From contig JAGBCY010000028.1 of the NCBI GenBank assembly GCA_017937765.1, positions 1 through 64,000 of the forward strand: a stretch of 64,000 nucleotides of DNA. Reading direction: 5' to 3'. The translations under genes and the position numbers were made by a program. Origin of the DNA: Alistipes sp. (GTDB lineage: Bacteria; Bacteroidota; Bacteroidia; Bacteroidales; Rikenellaceae). The notes under the pieces were generated by a model that did not search any database, was not told the origin of the DNA, and saw only the letters and a list, made by a program, of their open reading frames with translations. Below are positions 16,595-25,887 of this stretch, piece after piece. Numbering within the stretch: the first letter of the stretch is position 1; each line of letters starts with the position of its first letter.

Positions 16595-18316
16595 ATGAAA
16601 AAGGGTATAATTCTATGCTTATCGGCCATTGCAGTAGCTGCCGTAGCAGCATTTGCCGTCATTACCATCTATGACGCAGGCCTATTTAGTGGTTCAAACA
16701 AGGGCAAGATCGAGGCGCGCACGGCTCTTAACGAGCTTGTCGTTGGCTACATCAACATCGACCAGCTTGTAACAAAGGGTGCTTTCGACGACTATTTCAA
16801 CGAGTCTAACCGCAAGATGGCGGCAACAGCCATCACAAGCGAGATCGAAGATAAGGCCATCGCCGACCATATCACAGCTATTTTTAAGGATCCCAACGCT
16901 TCGGGTATCAACTTCAAAAAGCCCGTGTACTTCTACGTCGAGGAGACGGGCAACGTCATCTTCGTGCTCGAGGTGAAGGATGTCGCTAAGGTAGACAAGA
17001 CCTTCGAACTCCTATCGCAGTTAGCCGAGGAGCAGGGCGGCGAAAGCCTCGATATTGAGCGCGATGGCAACAACCGTATCATCGACACCGACGAGGAGGC
17101 AATCATCGGCTACAACAAGAGCCGCTTCATCGTGGTAGTAAGCGAGGATGAGTATATGGTTGAGGATGCTCTCTACAACGCACTGAAGAAGCCTCTCGCC
17201 GACCTTTCGATCTTTGGCAAGAGCGACATCGCTGGATATGTCAACTATGAGAAGATGATGGCACTTGTTCGTCCTATGATCGAGGAGGAGCGTGATCAGT
17301 ATCTCGAGTACATCGAGGAGGAGCCCTATTATGCCGATTACTATCAGGATGAGCTCGACCAGATGAACTACATTCTTGCTCAGTTCGACGAGAGTAAGAA
17401 GTATATGAGCAAGAACGCCAATGCAGTCGTATCGCTCACGTTCGACCCCGGCCGCGCAACATTCAAGACTGAGGTCAACGGCATCGATGCATCGCTCTAC
17501 GGCGACCTCATCAAGCGTCCGAACAACGCTCATTTGAAGTATATCTCTGCGGATGCTCCATTCGTAATGAACGCTGCTCTTAACGGCAAGAAGCTCGTAG
17601 AGGTATTGGATACCGTTCTCGAGAGCGACATCTTCGCCAATTCGGAGCTCAACACCAACGAGTTTAATATGGTAATGGCAATCGCTCGCGACGCCCTTAA
17701 GAGCATCGACGGCGATATCACCATCGCAGTTGAGGACCTCGAGGGTCGCTACGACAGCTACTACGACGACTGGTATGAGGAGTGGCGCGGCGAGCCCGTA
17801 TTCGACAGCGCATCTGCTGCAATTATGATCGACGTCAACGACGACTACATCATCTCGAACCTCGGTCAGTATGCTGGAGCAATTCTCGGTCGTAAGGACA
17901 GCACCCACTTCTCGGGCAACCTCGAGGGCTTCGCCGTCACCCTCGGTCAGGATGACGGCGTATTGCACGCAGGCATCAACGCACCCTACACCACCAAGGC
18001 CAAGTCAGCTACCGACACCGATTGGTTCAAGGATGTCAAGGGCGCGATGTCATTTATCGTTCTCGACATCGAGAAGTTCCTCGAGTGTAGCTTGATCGAC
18101 GCTGGCTATCAGGATATCATCAACAATATGGACAGCCAGGAGATCGGCCTATTCAACACTTGCATCAAGGCTTGTGACTACGCCTACATCTCGGCAAAGG
18201 ATATGACAACATCGGAGATCGTCCTTGTTCTCGACGACAAGAAGACCAACTCACTCAAGCAGGTGACCGACCTCTTTATGCCTTTGTTAATGCAGGAGAT
18301 AATGCTCAATATGTAA
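16595..18316 (+). CDS. DUF4836 family exported protein
   Basis: A 573-residue protein with an N-terminal hydrophobic segment (about 5-27) that lacks a lipobox, so it is either anchored or cleaved. The rest matches the DUF4836 pattern found in Bacteroidota: ELVVGYINIDQLVTKG near the N-terminus, repeated beta-alpha segments such as KPVYFYVEETGNVIFVLEV and GYNKSRFIVVVSEDE, and a very acidic, tyrosine-rich stretch near 235-260. Function unknown. The ATG at 16595 is taken rather than a GTG one codon earlier. It is followed after 12 bases by an ABC ATPase and permease, suggesting that it is a periplasmic partner of that transporter. Confidence 0.8.
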   Translation: MKKGIILCLSAIAVAAVAAFAVITIYDAGLFSGSNKGKIEARTALNELVVGYINIDQLVTKGAFDDYFNESNRKMAATAITSEIEDKAIADHITAIFKDPNASGINFKKPVYFYVEETGNVIFVLEVKDVAKVDKTFELLSQLAEEQGGESLDIERDGNNRIIDTDEEAIIGYNKSRFIVVVSEDEYMVEDALYNALKKPLADLSIFGKSDIAGYVNYEKMMALVRPMIEEERDQYLEYIEEEPYYADYYQDELDQMNYILAQFDESKKYMSKNANAVVSLTFDPGRATFKTEVNGIDASLYGDLIKRPNNAHLKYISADAPFVMNAALNGKKLVEVLDTVLESDIFANSELNTNEFNMVMAIARDALKSIDGDITIAVEDLEGRYDSYYDDWYEEWRGEPVFDSASAAIMIDVNDDYIISNLGQYAGAILGRKDSTHFSGNLEGFAVTLGQDDGVLHAGINAPYTTKAKSATDTDWFKDVKGAMSFIVLDIEKFLECSLIDAGYQDIINNMDSQEIGLFNTCIKACDYAYISAKDMTTSEIVLVLDDKKTNSLKQVTDLFMPLLMQEIMLNM

Positions 18317-18328
18317 TATCGAAATATT

Positions 18329-18973
18329 GTGAATAACATAACGTTAAGCAATGTCGTACCGGAGATCTTCGCCTCGCGCGAGGATCTCCATTCTGACATA
18401 TGGCATACCGAGGTTACGCTCGAGCGTGGCAAACGCTACCTTATCGAGGCGGCCTCGGGTACGGGTAAGTCGTCGCTATGCAGCTACCTCTATGGCCAAC
18501 GTGGCGACTACCGCGGTGATATTCTCTTTGATGGCGAGAACGTTGCCTCGTACTCAACAAACACGTGGTGCGACATACGCCAGCGACATATAAGCATACT
18601 CTTTCAGGACCTCAAGCTCTTTGGTGAGCTCACGGCTCTGGAGAACGTGCGCATCAAGAACGACATCACCCACACCAAGGACTTGAAGAGCATTGTCGAT
18701 TGGTTCGAGGAGCTCGGCATCGGTGACAAGCTACACTCACGCATCGACCGTATGTCCTACGGTCAGCAGCAGCGCGTAGCCCTTATCCGCGCACTATGTC
18801 AGCCTTATAGCTTCATCCTACTCGATGAGCCAATTTCGCACCTCGATGATAAAAATAGCGACATTATGCGCGACATTATTCTCCGCGAAGCAGCGGCTCA
18901 GGGTGCAGCAGTCATCGCCACGTCGATTGGCAAGCATATGAATATTGACTACGATAAATGCCTGCGCCTATGA
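18329..18973 (+). CDS. Divergent LolD/FtsE-like ABC ATPase
   Basis: A 214-residue ABC ATPase with a GTG start 12 bases after the DUF4836 gene; no in-frame ATG fits the fold start. Motifs: Walker A AASGTGKSS (41-49, first glycine replaced by alanine), Q-loop Gln93 in ILFQDLKLFGELT, signature MSYGQQQR (142-149, with tyrosine in place of the first glycine), Walker B FILLDEP (162-168), D-loop SHLDD. The H-loop histidine is absent: the strand ends VIATSIGKH instead of the usual V.VTHD. It probably energises the permease encoded next, with which it overlaps by four bases, but ATP turnover may be weak or altered. Confidence 0.85.
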   Translation: MNNITLSNVVPEIFASREDLHSDIWHTEVTLERGKRYLIEAASGTGKSSLCSYLYGQRGDYRGDILFDGENVASYSTNTWCDIRQRHISILFQDLKLFGELTALENVRIKNDITHTKDLKSIVDWFEELGIGDKLHSRIDRMSYGQQQRVALIRALCQPYSFILLDEPISHLDDKNSDIMRDIILREAAAQGAAVIATSIGKHMNIDYDKCLRL

Positions 18974-20154
18974 GACTTATATGGAAGCTTCTAAGAAAGC
19001 ATATTAGCGTATTTGAGTTGGCTGTATTCTTCGTTGCCAACCTCATCGGTATGGCTGTCATCCTTGCTGGCGTGCAGATTTATAGCGATATTAAACCAAT
19101 GCTCACGGGCGAAAAGTCACTCATCGGTAACGAGTATATGATCGTGACACGCCCCGTCGAGCGCGTAGGTATCGGAGCACCAACATTCAGCGCAGAGGAT
19201 ATTGCCGACCTTGAAGATCAGGACTTTGTAGTAAACCTCGGACTCTTTGCTGCATCGCAGTTCGAGGTCGACGGTAGTATTATGTTCAACGGCCGACGCC
19301 TCTCGACAATGATGTTCTTCGAGGCCGTGCCCGATAGCTTCATAGATGTTACGAGCAAGGATTGGCACTTCGAGGCTGGTGATAAAAGCATTCCTATCAT
19401 CCTTCCCCGTAACTATCTCAACCTCTATAACTTCGGCTTCAGCCAGACACAGAAACTCCCGCAAATCACCGAGGATATGATCAAGCGCGTAGAGCTCGGC
19501 ATACGACTCAGCGGTAACGGACATCGCGACGACTACGTAGGTCGCGTTGTAGGCTTCTCGGATCGTCTGAATACAATCCTCGTTCCGATGGATTTTATAA
19601 CGTGGGCAAATAGTTACTATGCTGAGGCTAAGGCCGATAGGCCAACACGCCTAATCCTCGAGGTTGCCAACCCTGGTGCTCCCGAGGTTACCAACTATCT
19701 TGCCGAGCACGGCTACGCTGCTGAGGATAGGCCCGCGGAGAGCAGCAAGGCTCTGTTTTTGCTCAAGGTTTGCGTTGCGGTCATTGTCGGCATAGGTGCC
19801 ATCTTTAGCCTGCTGTCGATGATAATCCTCACTCTTAGCATCTACCTGCTACTTCAGAAGAATATCACAAAGCTCGAGAACCTTGTGCTAATTGGTCACA
19901 AGCCCTCGCGCGTTGCGATGCCATATAACCTGATGACCCTTATCTTGAACCTCTCGATTTTGGTCATCAGCCTCGCCGTGGTCTATATCGCGCAAGGTAA
20001 GTATATGGGCTATCTTTCGGATATAGCAGGTCATAGCCTTTCGGCTACTCCTACTGCGGCAGTCATTGTGGGCATACTCCTCACGTTGGTCATTGTCGCT
20101 TTCAACTTCCTTATCATCTATCGAAAGATCAGAGAGATATCCAAGAAACGATGA
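18970..20154 (+). CDS. MacB/FtsX-like ABC transporter permease
   Basis: A 394-residue membrane protein starting at the ATG that overlaps the ATPase stop (ATGA). One membrane helix lies at about 16-38 (ELAVFFVANLIGMAVIL), then a periplasmic domain of about 220 residues, then three C-terminal helices (about 260-285, 315-340 and 360-385). This four-helix layout is that of MacB/LolE/FtsX proteins, which work by mechanotransmission rather than by forming a channel. FtsX itself is shorter, about 300 residues. The substrate is unknown; the DUF4836 protein is the likely partner. It overlaps the next gene by four bases. Confidence 0.85.
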   Translation: MRLIWKLLRKHISVFELAVFFVANLIGMAVILAGVQIYSDIKPMLTGEKSLIGNEYMIVTRPVERVGIGAPTFSAEDIADLEDQDFVVNLGLFAASQFEVDGSIMFNGRRLSTMMFFEAVPDSFIDVTSKDWHFEAGDKSIPIILPRNYLNLYNFGFSQTQKLPQITEDMIKRVELGIRLSGNGHRDDYVGRVVGFSDRLNTILVPMDFITWANSYYAEAKADRPTRLILEVANPGAPEVTNYLAEHGYAAEDRPAESSKALFLLKVCVAVIVGIGAIFSLLSMIILTLSIYLLLQKNITKLENLVLIGHKPSRVAMPYNLMTLILNLSILVISLAVVYIAQGKYMGYLSDIAGHSLSATPTAAVIVGILLTLVIVAFNFLIIYRKIREISKKR

Positions 20155-20669
20155 TTCGCCGAGCAAACATTGAGGACATTGATACGATATTGAGCATCAT
20201 TCACGATGCTCAATTATCGTTACGCGACCTCGGCATCGACCAGTGGCAGGATGGCTACCCGTCGCGCGAGGTTATCGAGGATGATATGCGCGCTGGGGTT
20301 GGATATGTTCTCTGCGATGAGCGAAACACTCCGATAGGCTATGCCGCCATTGTGCTTAGTGGCGAGGAGGCGTACGCACAAATCGAGGCCGGCAAATGGC
20401 ATACACCCGCGGAGTATGTCGTTGTCCATCGCCTATGTGTTGCGGGCTCCGTAAGACGTCGTGGCATTGCAGTAGAGTTTATGCGCTACGCCGCCGAGTG
20501 TGCCAAGCGTGCCGGCTACTCAGCATTTCGTATCGACACACACCGCGGCAATGTGCGTATGCTGTCGATGCTCACGAAGTTAGGATTTTCCTACGTTGGC
20601 ATCATCTACTACACAAGTGGCGAACGCTTGGCCTACGACCTAAATTTAGATTTAACTAACACACTGTAA
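20151..20669 (+). CDS. GNAT family N-acetyltransferase
   Basis: A 172-residue acetyltransferase. The acetyl-CoA loop is SVRRRGIAVEFMRYA (motif Q/RxxGxA/G near residue 100), preceded by the beta-4 strand VVHRLCVAG, and followed by FRIDTHRGNVRMLSMLTKLGF, the usual RxxNxxMxxxxxKxGF type ending (given here in parts). The substrate is unknown. It overlaps the permease stop by four bases (ATGA), so it is translated with the ABC module although its role there is unclear. Confidence 0.9.
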   Translation: MIRRANIEDIDTILSIIHDAQLSLRDLGIDQWQDGYPSREVIEDDMRAGVGYVLCDERNTPIGYAAIVLSGEEAYAQIEAGKWHTPAEYVVVHRLCVAGSVRRRGIAVEFMRYAAECAKRAGYSAFRIDTHRGNVRMLSMLTKLGFSYVGIIYYTSGERLAYDLNLDLTNTL

Positions 20670-20680
20670 ACGTCTACTTT

Positions 20681-22546
20681 ATGGCAAGTTACCTTCAAGT
20701 AGAAAATATCTCAAAATCCTATGGCGACCGCACCCTCTTTGAGGGCATAAGCTTCAACATCAACGAGGGCGACAAGATTGCGCTCGTTGCTCCGAACGGC
20801 ACGGGCAAGTCATCGCTACTAAAGATTTTGGCTGGCGTTGAGCACTCCGACCGTGGTGGCGAGGTTAAGTTTATGCGCGATATTCGCGTTGCATTCCTCG
20901 ACCAGAACACGGCGTTTAACCCCAAGAATACCATCTTCGAGGAGGTCTACTCACGTATGGGCGACCTATCGCCCGAGCTCGGCGAGTATGAGCGTGCCGT
21001 GGCCAGCGGCGACAGTCGACGCATCGAGAAGGCCATTGCAGCGATGGATGCCTCGGGTGGCTGGAGCATTGAGCAGAATATACGTCAGGTGCTCTCGTCG
21101 CTAAAGATCGAGCGCATCGACCAGCCTATGGGCGAGCTCTCGGGAGGCGAGGCCAAGCGTGTTGCATTGGCTTGTATGATGCTTCAGAACGCCGAGTTTC
21201 TCATTATGGACGAGCCCACGAACCACCTCGACATCGACATCATCGAGTACCTCGAGGGTTATCTGCAACGCTCGCGATGCACACTACTGATGGTTACGCA
21301 CGACCGCTACTTCCTTGATCGTGTGTGCAATACCATAATGGAGATAGACCGTGGCAAGCTCTACACCTACCGTGGCAACTACACCCAGTATCTCGAGAAG
21401 CGCGAGGAGCGATACCTCAATATGCAGGCCGAGGTTGATAAATCACGCAACCTACTGCGTCGCGAACTCGAGTGGATACGAAGCACGCCACAAGCCCGCA
21501 CAGGCAAGGCGCGCTACCGCATCAATGCCTTCTACGACCTTAAGGATAAGGCATCGGTGAACCTCAGCACACAGAGTGTCGAGATCGACGTTGCTACCTC
21601 ACGCCTCGGACGCAAGATCATCGACTGTATGGAGGTAAGCCTATCGTTTGGTGAACGTAGGATGCTCGACAGCTTCTCATATAAGTTTAGTCGTGGCGAA
21701 CGCGTGGGTATCGTAGGTCGTAACGGTGTGGGAAAGAGTACGTTCCTAAACATAATAACGGGCAAGCTCGCTCCCGACTCGGGCATCGTTGAGCTCGGCG
21801 AGACACTGCGCATCGGCTACTACTCGCAGCGCGGCATATCGTTCAAGCCCGGGCAGACGGTACTCGAGTGCGTTCAAGAGATAGCGGAGGTTGTCAAGGC
21901 CGCAGATGGCCACGCCGTCTCAGCGACGACATATCTCAACCGCTTTCTCTTCCCGCACGACAGCTTCAACAAGCGTATCGACATCCTCAGCGGCGGCGAG
22001 CAACGACGCCTCTACCTGCTCACGGTCCTTATGCACAACCCCAATATGCTGATCCTCGATGAGCCCACGAACGACCTCGACATTATGACGCTCAACGTCT
22101 TAGAGGAGTACCTCCACGAGTTTAAGGGGTGTCTGCTTATCGTATCGCACGACCGTTATTTCCTCGACAAATGTGTCGACCACCTATTTATATTCGAGGG
22201 CGACGGCCGCATCAAGGACTTCGTTGGCCAGTATAGCGAATACCGCGAGTATGTCAAGGAGCGAGAGGCCGCGGAGCGCAGCGAACAAAAGAGCATACCT
22301 GCGCCAAAGCCTCAGCGCAACGATAGTGTGCGCGAGAAGCGCAAGCTGTCGTATAAGGAGCAGCGCGAGCTTGAACAGATCGAGGCCGACCTTGCCTCGT
22401 TAGGCGACGAGCGAGCAAAGATCGAAGAGGAGTTATCCTCGGGCGCGCTACCCTACGGCCGTCTTACCGAGGCATCGAAGCGCATCGAGGAGATTATCGC
22501 GATAATCGACGAGAAAGAGCTTCGCTGGTTAGAGCTCAACGAATAG
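20681..22546 (+). CDS. ABC-F protein, Uup-like
   Basis: A 621-residue soluble protein with two ABC cassettes and no membrane domain. First Walker A APNGTGKSS (37-45), signature LSGGEAKR (153-160) and MDEPTNHLD; second Walker A GRNGVGKST near 345, signature LSGGEQRR and LDEPTNDLD. The linker between cassettes contains the positively charged P-site tRNA interaction region (RRELEWIRSTPQARTGKAR). A C-terminal coiled coil (about 540-621) is as in Uup, which acts on ribosomes and DNA. A second ABC-F gene lies at 51818. It starts 11 bases after the GNAT gene, and a terminator follows. Confidence 0.92.
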   Translation: MASYLQVENISKSYGDRTLFEGISFNINEGDKIALVAPNGTGKSSLLKILAGVEHSDRGGEVKFMRDIRVAFLDQNTAFNPKNTIFEEVYSRMGDLSPELGEYERAVASGDSRRIEKAIAAMDASGGWSIEQNIRQVLSSLKIERIDQPMGELSGGEAKRVALACMMLQNAEFLIMDEPTNHLDIDIIEYLEGYLQRSRCTLLMVTHDRYFLDRVCNTIMEIDRGKLYTYRGNYTQYLEKREERYLNMQAEVDKSRNLLRRELEWIRSTPQARTGKARYRINAFYDLKDKASVNLSTQSVEIDVATSRLGRKIIDCMEVSLSFGERRMLDSFSYKFSRGERVGIVGRNGVGKSTFLNIITGKLAPDSGIVELGETLRIGYYSQRGISFKPGQTVLECVQEIAEVVKAADGHAVSATTYLNRFLFPHDSFNKRIDILSGGEQRRLYLLTVLMHNPNMLILDEPTNDLDIMTLNVLEEYLHEFKGCLLIVSHDRYFLDKCVDHLFIFEGDGRIKDFVGQYSEYREYVKEREAAERSEQKSIPAPKPQRNDSVREKRKLSYKEQRELEQIEADLASLGDERAKIEEELSSGALPYGRLTEASKRIEEIIAIIDEKELRWLELNE

Positions 22547-22566
22547 ACACAACAATGGACACAAAC

Positions 22567-22604
22567 AGAGGGTGCCGGCTTCGAAGCCGACACCCTCTAT
22601 TTTT
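22567..22604 (+). terminator. Terminator of the DUF4836-to-ABC-F operon
   Basis: A 14-bp stem with one C-A mismatch (22567-22580 with 22585-22598) is followed by ATTTTTAAT. Confidence 0.85.
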
Positions 22605-22621
22605 AATATTGCACACGCGCG

Positions 22622-23410
22622 TTATTCGCGATTCTCGGCCACCCACTGCGTGAGCTCCACAAAGTCAGCAACCGACAGTTGCTCGGCGCGCATCGTAAAG
22701 AAGCGATGCTCACGACCACCAAAGTTGCCAAACGCCGCCTTCAACGAGTTGCGCAACATCTTACGACGCTGGCCGAACGACGCCTTGACGACCTTAATAA
22801 ACAGCGTCTCGTCACAATCAAGCTGTTTAATATCGTTACGTACAAGACGTACAACGGCACTCTTAACCTTTGGGGGCGGGTTAAAGACCTTCTCGCCGAC
22901 GGTGAAGAGATACTCTATGTCGTACCACGCCTGAAGCAATACACTTAAGATTCCGTACTCCTTAGATCCCGGAGGCTCGGCAAGACGCACGGCCACCTCG
23001 CGCTGAATCATACCCACGCACTCGGGCACTATATCTCTATTTTCCAATACCTTGAAGAATATCTGCGACGAGATATTATACGGAAAGTTTCCTATGATTT
23101 TCAGACGCTCGCCATACGTAGCCCTAAGGTCCATCTTTAGGAAGTCGCCCTCCGTAAGACGCTCGCTAAACGCCGGGAAGTGGCTGTGGAGGTACTCCAC
23201 CGACTCGCCATCAATCTCGGCACCATAGGTGATGATATCGTTGCGTTCGAGCAGAAATTGCGTGAGCACACCCATACCGCAACCCACCTCCAAAACCTTA
23301 TCGGGAGTATCGGGCGAGCCCCCCGAAAGCGATGTTGCTATCTTACGAGCTATATTTAGATCGGTCAGGAAATGCTGGCCGAGAGCCTTCTTTGCGCGTA
23401 CCTCTGTCAT
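22622..23410 (-). CDS. rsmA: 16S rRNA (A1518/A1519-N6) dimethyltransferase
   Basis: RsmA/KsgA dimethylates two adjacent adenines in the 3' end of 16S rRNA during small subunit assembly. At 262 residues it has normal length. Motifs: KALGQHFLTD (8-17), SAM loop LEVGCGMGVLT (40-50), acidic EID near 65-67, and the catalytic NFPYNIS (108-114). It is a single gene on the minus strand, convergent with the ABC-F gene. Confidence 0.97.
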   Translation of the reverse strand: MTEVRAKKALGQHFLTDLNIARKIATSLSGGSPDTPDKVLEVGCGMGVLTQFLLERNDIITYGAEIDGESVEYLHSHFPAFSERLTEGDFLKMDLRATYGERLKIIGNFPYNISSQIFFKVLENRDIVPECVGMIQREVAVRLAEPPGSKEYGILSVLLQAWYDIEYLFTVGEKVFNPPPKVKSAVVRLVRNDIKQLDCDETLFIKVVKASFGQRRKMLRNSLKAAFGNFGGREHRFFTMRAEQLSVADFVELTQWVAENRE

Positions 23411-23430
23411 AATCGTAACTCTTTGTGGTG

Positions 23431-23438
23431 CAAAGGTA
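23431..23438 (-). promoter_or_regulatory. -7 element of rsmA
   Basis: TACCTTTG on the minus strand, 20 bases before the ATG. The same variant precedes the small ORF at 45941, the TPP riboswitch and ispE. Confidence 0.55.
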
Positions 23439-23532
23439 ACACTTTACCACTAATTATCGCGCATATTTACCAATAAATATCGTGTTATAATCCCTGAAAT
23501 ATACACTTTGCAACACGTCATCGAAACCGTCG

Positions 23533-23613
23533 TGGTTCGTCACACTAACTCCCACGGTTGGTCACATTCGACATAAAAATCGTAGGTCGTGCGATTTTTA
23601 CTCGCTATATTTG
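23533..23613 (+). promoter_or_regulatory. Promoter with operator-like repeats before the collagen-like/LRR gene
   Basis: A -7 TATATTTG lies at 23606-23613. Just upstream, TAAAAATCG (23574-23582) and CGATTTTTA (23592-23600) form a perfect 9-bp inverted repeat with a 9-base spacer over the -33 region. Further up, GGTTcGTCACA and GGTTgGTCACA (23533-23543, 23556-23566) form a direct repeat 23 bases apart, on about the same helix face. No -33 TTTG is present, consistent with activator dependence. The remainder of the 23439-23711 gap is a leader of about 95 bases without other features. Confidence 0.5.
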
Positions 23614-23711
23614 CAGTAGGAAAACCGATAAAGATAATGATACAACCCTCGTAACGGAGGTACAAACCAAGACAAACAGACAACACAATATTAACTTAAA
23701 AAACAAAACAG

Positions 23712-25772
23712 ATGAAAAAGCTTTTAACAATCGTCAGCATTTTTTGCGCAGTGGCAGCTACCAGCTGCACAGACTATGAGACACAGATCAACCGCGTAGA
23801 CCAGAAGGTCGGCGACCTTGAGGTTCGTGTAACAGCTCTCGAGGAGCTCTGCCGCACGATGAACACCAACATCTCGGCATTGCAGGATATCGTCGAGGCG
23901 TTGCAAAAGAACGACTATGTCACGGACGTGACCCCCGTAATCGTCAATGGCTCGGCTATCGGCTACACTATCTCGTTCACCAACAGCGACCCCATCACTA
24001 TCTACCACGGCGAAAATGGTGAGGATGGCGATGACGGTCGCGACGGTAAGGATGGCAAGGATGGTTACACTCCGCAGATTGGCATCCGCGAGCATAGCGA
24101 CGGCAACCTCTACTGGACGCTCGATGGCGAGTGGATGCTCGACAACAACGGCAATATGGTTAAGGCCGTAGGCGTTGACGGCGAGGATGGCCAGAATGGC
24201 AAGGACGGTGTCGACGGCAAGGACGGTATCGACGGCGAGAATGGTAAAGATGGCGAGAATGGTAAAGATGGCAAGGACGGCATCACTCCCGAGCTAAAGA
24301 TTGAGAACGACTACTGGTATATCTCGTACGACAATGGTGCAACGTGGACAATGTTGGGCAAGGCTACCGGTGAGAATGGTGCTGATGGCCAGGATGGTGC
24401 AAACGGTGCTGATGGTAAGGACGGTAAGGATGGTGATTCCTTCTTCACATCGGTAGAGATGGACGAGAACAACCTCTATCTCACGTTGGCCGATGGTACA
24501 GAGATCACACTTCCTTTGGCATCGAGCTACCTCTTTAACCGTCTCCAGTCGGTATGCTTCGTACCCCGTTACACCGACGGTATGGCATCGGTTTACACCT
24601 CGGGTGCAATCAGCGCGAGCTACGTCGAGATGGACTTCGAGGTATCACCTAAGGATGCAGCCGCAGAGATCGCCGAGCAGTGGGAGTCGATTCTCTCGAT
24701 GCAGGCAGTAAACACTATCACACGCGCCGTGAGCTTCGTTGCTCTTCCCGTAACATCGTGTGTAGCAGATGCTGAGACTGGTGTTATCACCGTCAAGGCT
24801 GCTGCCGAGAACCTCGGCGAGGAGTTCTTCACAGGTGAGGCAACTTTCAGCGCACGCATCGGTATCTCGGATGGTAACACCGATATTAAGTCTGAGTACA
24901 TCTCCCTTATCGCAACCGAGATGGAGCAGCCCTACAACGAAATTTGGTACACCGCAACTGAGTTCCTCGGCTACTTTATGTACCAGGAGGAGTACTTCGG
25001 TGCAAACATCGTCGACCACGTATACGACGAGGAGACGGGCAACGGTATCATCACCTTCGATCGCGATCTCGAGATGCTCGGCAACCGCGCACTTGCAGGT
25101 CGTGGTATGCTTACAGGCATCTCACTGCCAAATGGCATCACGTCGATTGGCGAAGAGGCATTCGACAACAACCGCCAGATGGTTAAGGTAAAGTTGGGTA
25201 AGCGCGTCACAACGATTGGCAATAGGGCATTCTACGCTTGCTGGTCATTGACCGACATCAATATCCCCGAGGGCGTCACATCTATCGGCCAGTTGGCATT
25301 TGGTCAGTGTTTGGCTCTTGAGCACATCAACCTTCCCAATAGCATAACACACATTGGTAAGTGGGCATTTGACGATTGCCGAGTGCTTAAGTCACTCATC
25401 ATCCCCGAGAAGATTACTATCGTCGAGGAGGCTATTGCACGCAACTGCTACGAACTCGCAGAGGTTGTAATTCCTGAGGGTGTATCCACCATCGGCATCC
25501 AGGCATTCGCCAGCACAAATCTTACGGAGGTTACTATTCCCTCGACAGTAACAGAGATTATGAATATGGCTTTCAACAACTGCACTAACATTACTACGGT
25601 ATATTGCAAACCTACTACACCTCCCGCAACAAACTGGACAATATTTGACAACACTGGCGTGTTTGGTGACAAATCGGGCGTTATATATGTCCCCGCAGAG
25701 TCATTAGATAAGTATCAGGCATCTGAGGACTGGAAGCGATACACAGACAAGTTTGTTGGCTACGAGTTCTAA
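23712..25772 (+). CDS. Surface lipoprotein with coiled coil, collagen-like repeats and BspA-type LRR
   Basis: A 686-residue lipoprotein, lipidated Cys19 after AVAATS. Residues about 22-66 form a coiled coil (DUF4988-like start). Three blocks of collagen-like Gly-x-x triplets rich in GKDG, GEDG and GENG lie at about 100-118, 154-190 and 220-241, separated by two similar beta modules (GNLYWTLDGEWM; DYWYISYDNGATWTM). Residues about 440-665 are BspA-type repeats with the tail VIYVPAESLDKYQASEDW. It is probably a rod-like surface protein; ligand unknown. The repeat DNA is prone to copy-number change. It has its own promoter region and terminator. Confidence 0.85.
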   Translation: MKKLLTIVSIFCAVAATSCTDYETQINRVDQKVGDLEVRVTALEELCRTMNTNISALQDIVEALQKNDYVTDVTPVIVNGSAIGYTISFTNSDPITIYHGENGEDGDDGRDGKDGKDGYTPQIGIREHSDGNLYWTLDGEWMLDNNGNMVKAVGVDGEDGQNGKDGVDGKDGIDGENGKDGENGKDGKDGITPELKIENDYWYISYDNGATWTMLGKATGENGADGQDGANGADGKDGKDGDSFFTSVEMDENNLYLTLADGTEITLPLASSYLFNRLQSVCFVPRYTDGMASVYTSGAISASYVEMDFEVSPKDAAAEIAEQWESILSMQAVNTITRAVSFVALPVTSCVADAETGVITVKAAAENLGEEFFTGEATFSARIGISDGNTDIKSEYISLIATEMEQPYNEIWYTATEFLGYFMYQEEYFGANIVDHVYDEETGNGIITFDRDLEMLGNRALAGRGMLTGISLPNGITSIGEEAFDNNRQMVKVKLGKRVTTIGNRAFYACWSLTDINIPEGVTSIGQLAFGQCLALEHINLPNSITHIGKWAFDDCRVLKSLIIPEKITIVEEAIARNCYELAEVVIPEGVSTIGIQAFASTNLTEVTIPSTVTEIMNMAFNNCTNITTVYCKPTTPPATNWTIFDNTGVFGDKSGVIYVPAESLDKYQASEDWKRYTDKFVGYEF

Positions 25773-25803
25773 CCGTCACCTATAACTAACCCAAACGTAA
25801 ATA

Positions 25804-25833
25804 AGTGTGGCTATCCCCGAGGATAGCCACACT
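25804..25833 (+). terminator. Terminator between the collagen-like gene and recQ
   Basis: A perfect 13-bp stem (25804-25816 with 25821-25833) and a CCGA loop, followed by CTCTGTTTATTT. It may serve both convergent genes, though recQ transcripts would first cross the 30-bp repeats. Confidence 0.75.
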
Positions 25834-25887
25834 CTCTGTTTATTTATGTTTGCACTACGTTTGTCTAATCCCTCAAAGATGACTTAG

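Noticed and set aside
17021..17968. 315-codon minus-strand frame within the DUF4836 gene
   Set aside because: It lies antisense to a well-supported gene, has no promoter, and its composition (many Val, Leu, Asp) is that of a shadow frame.
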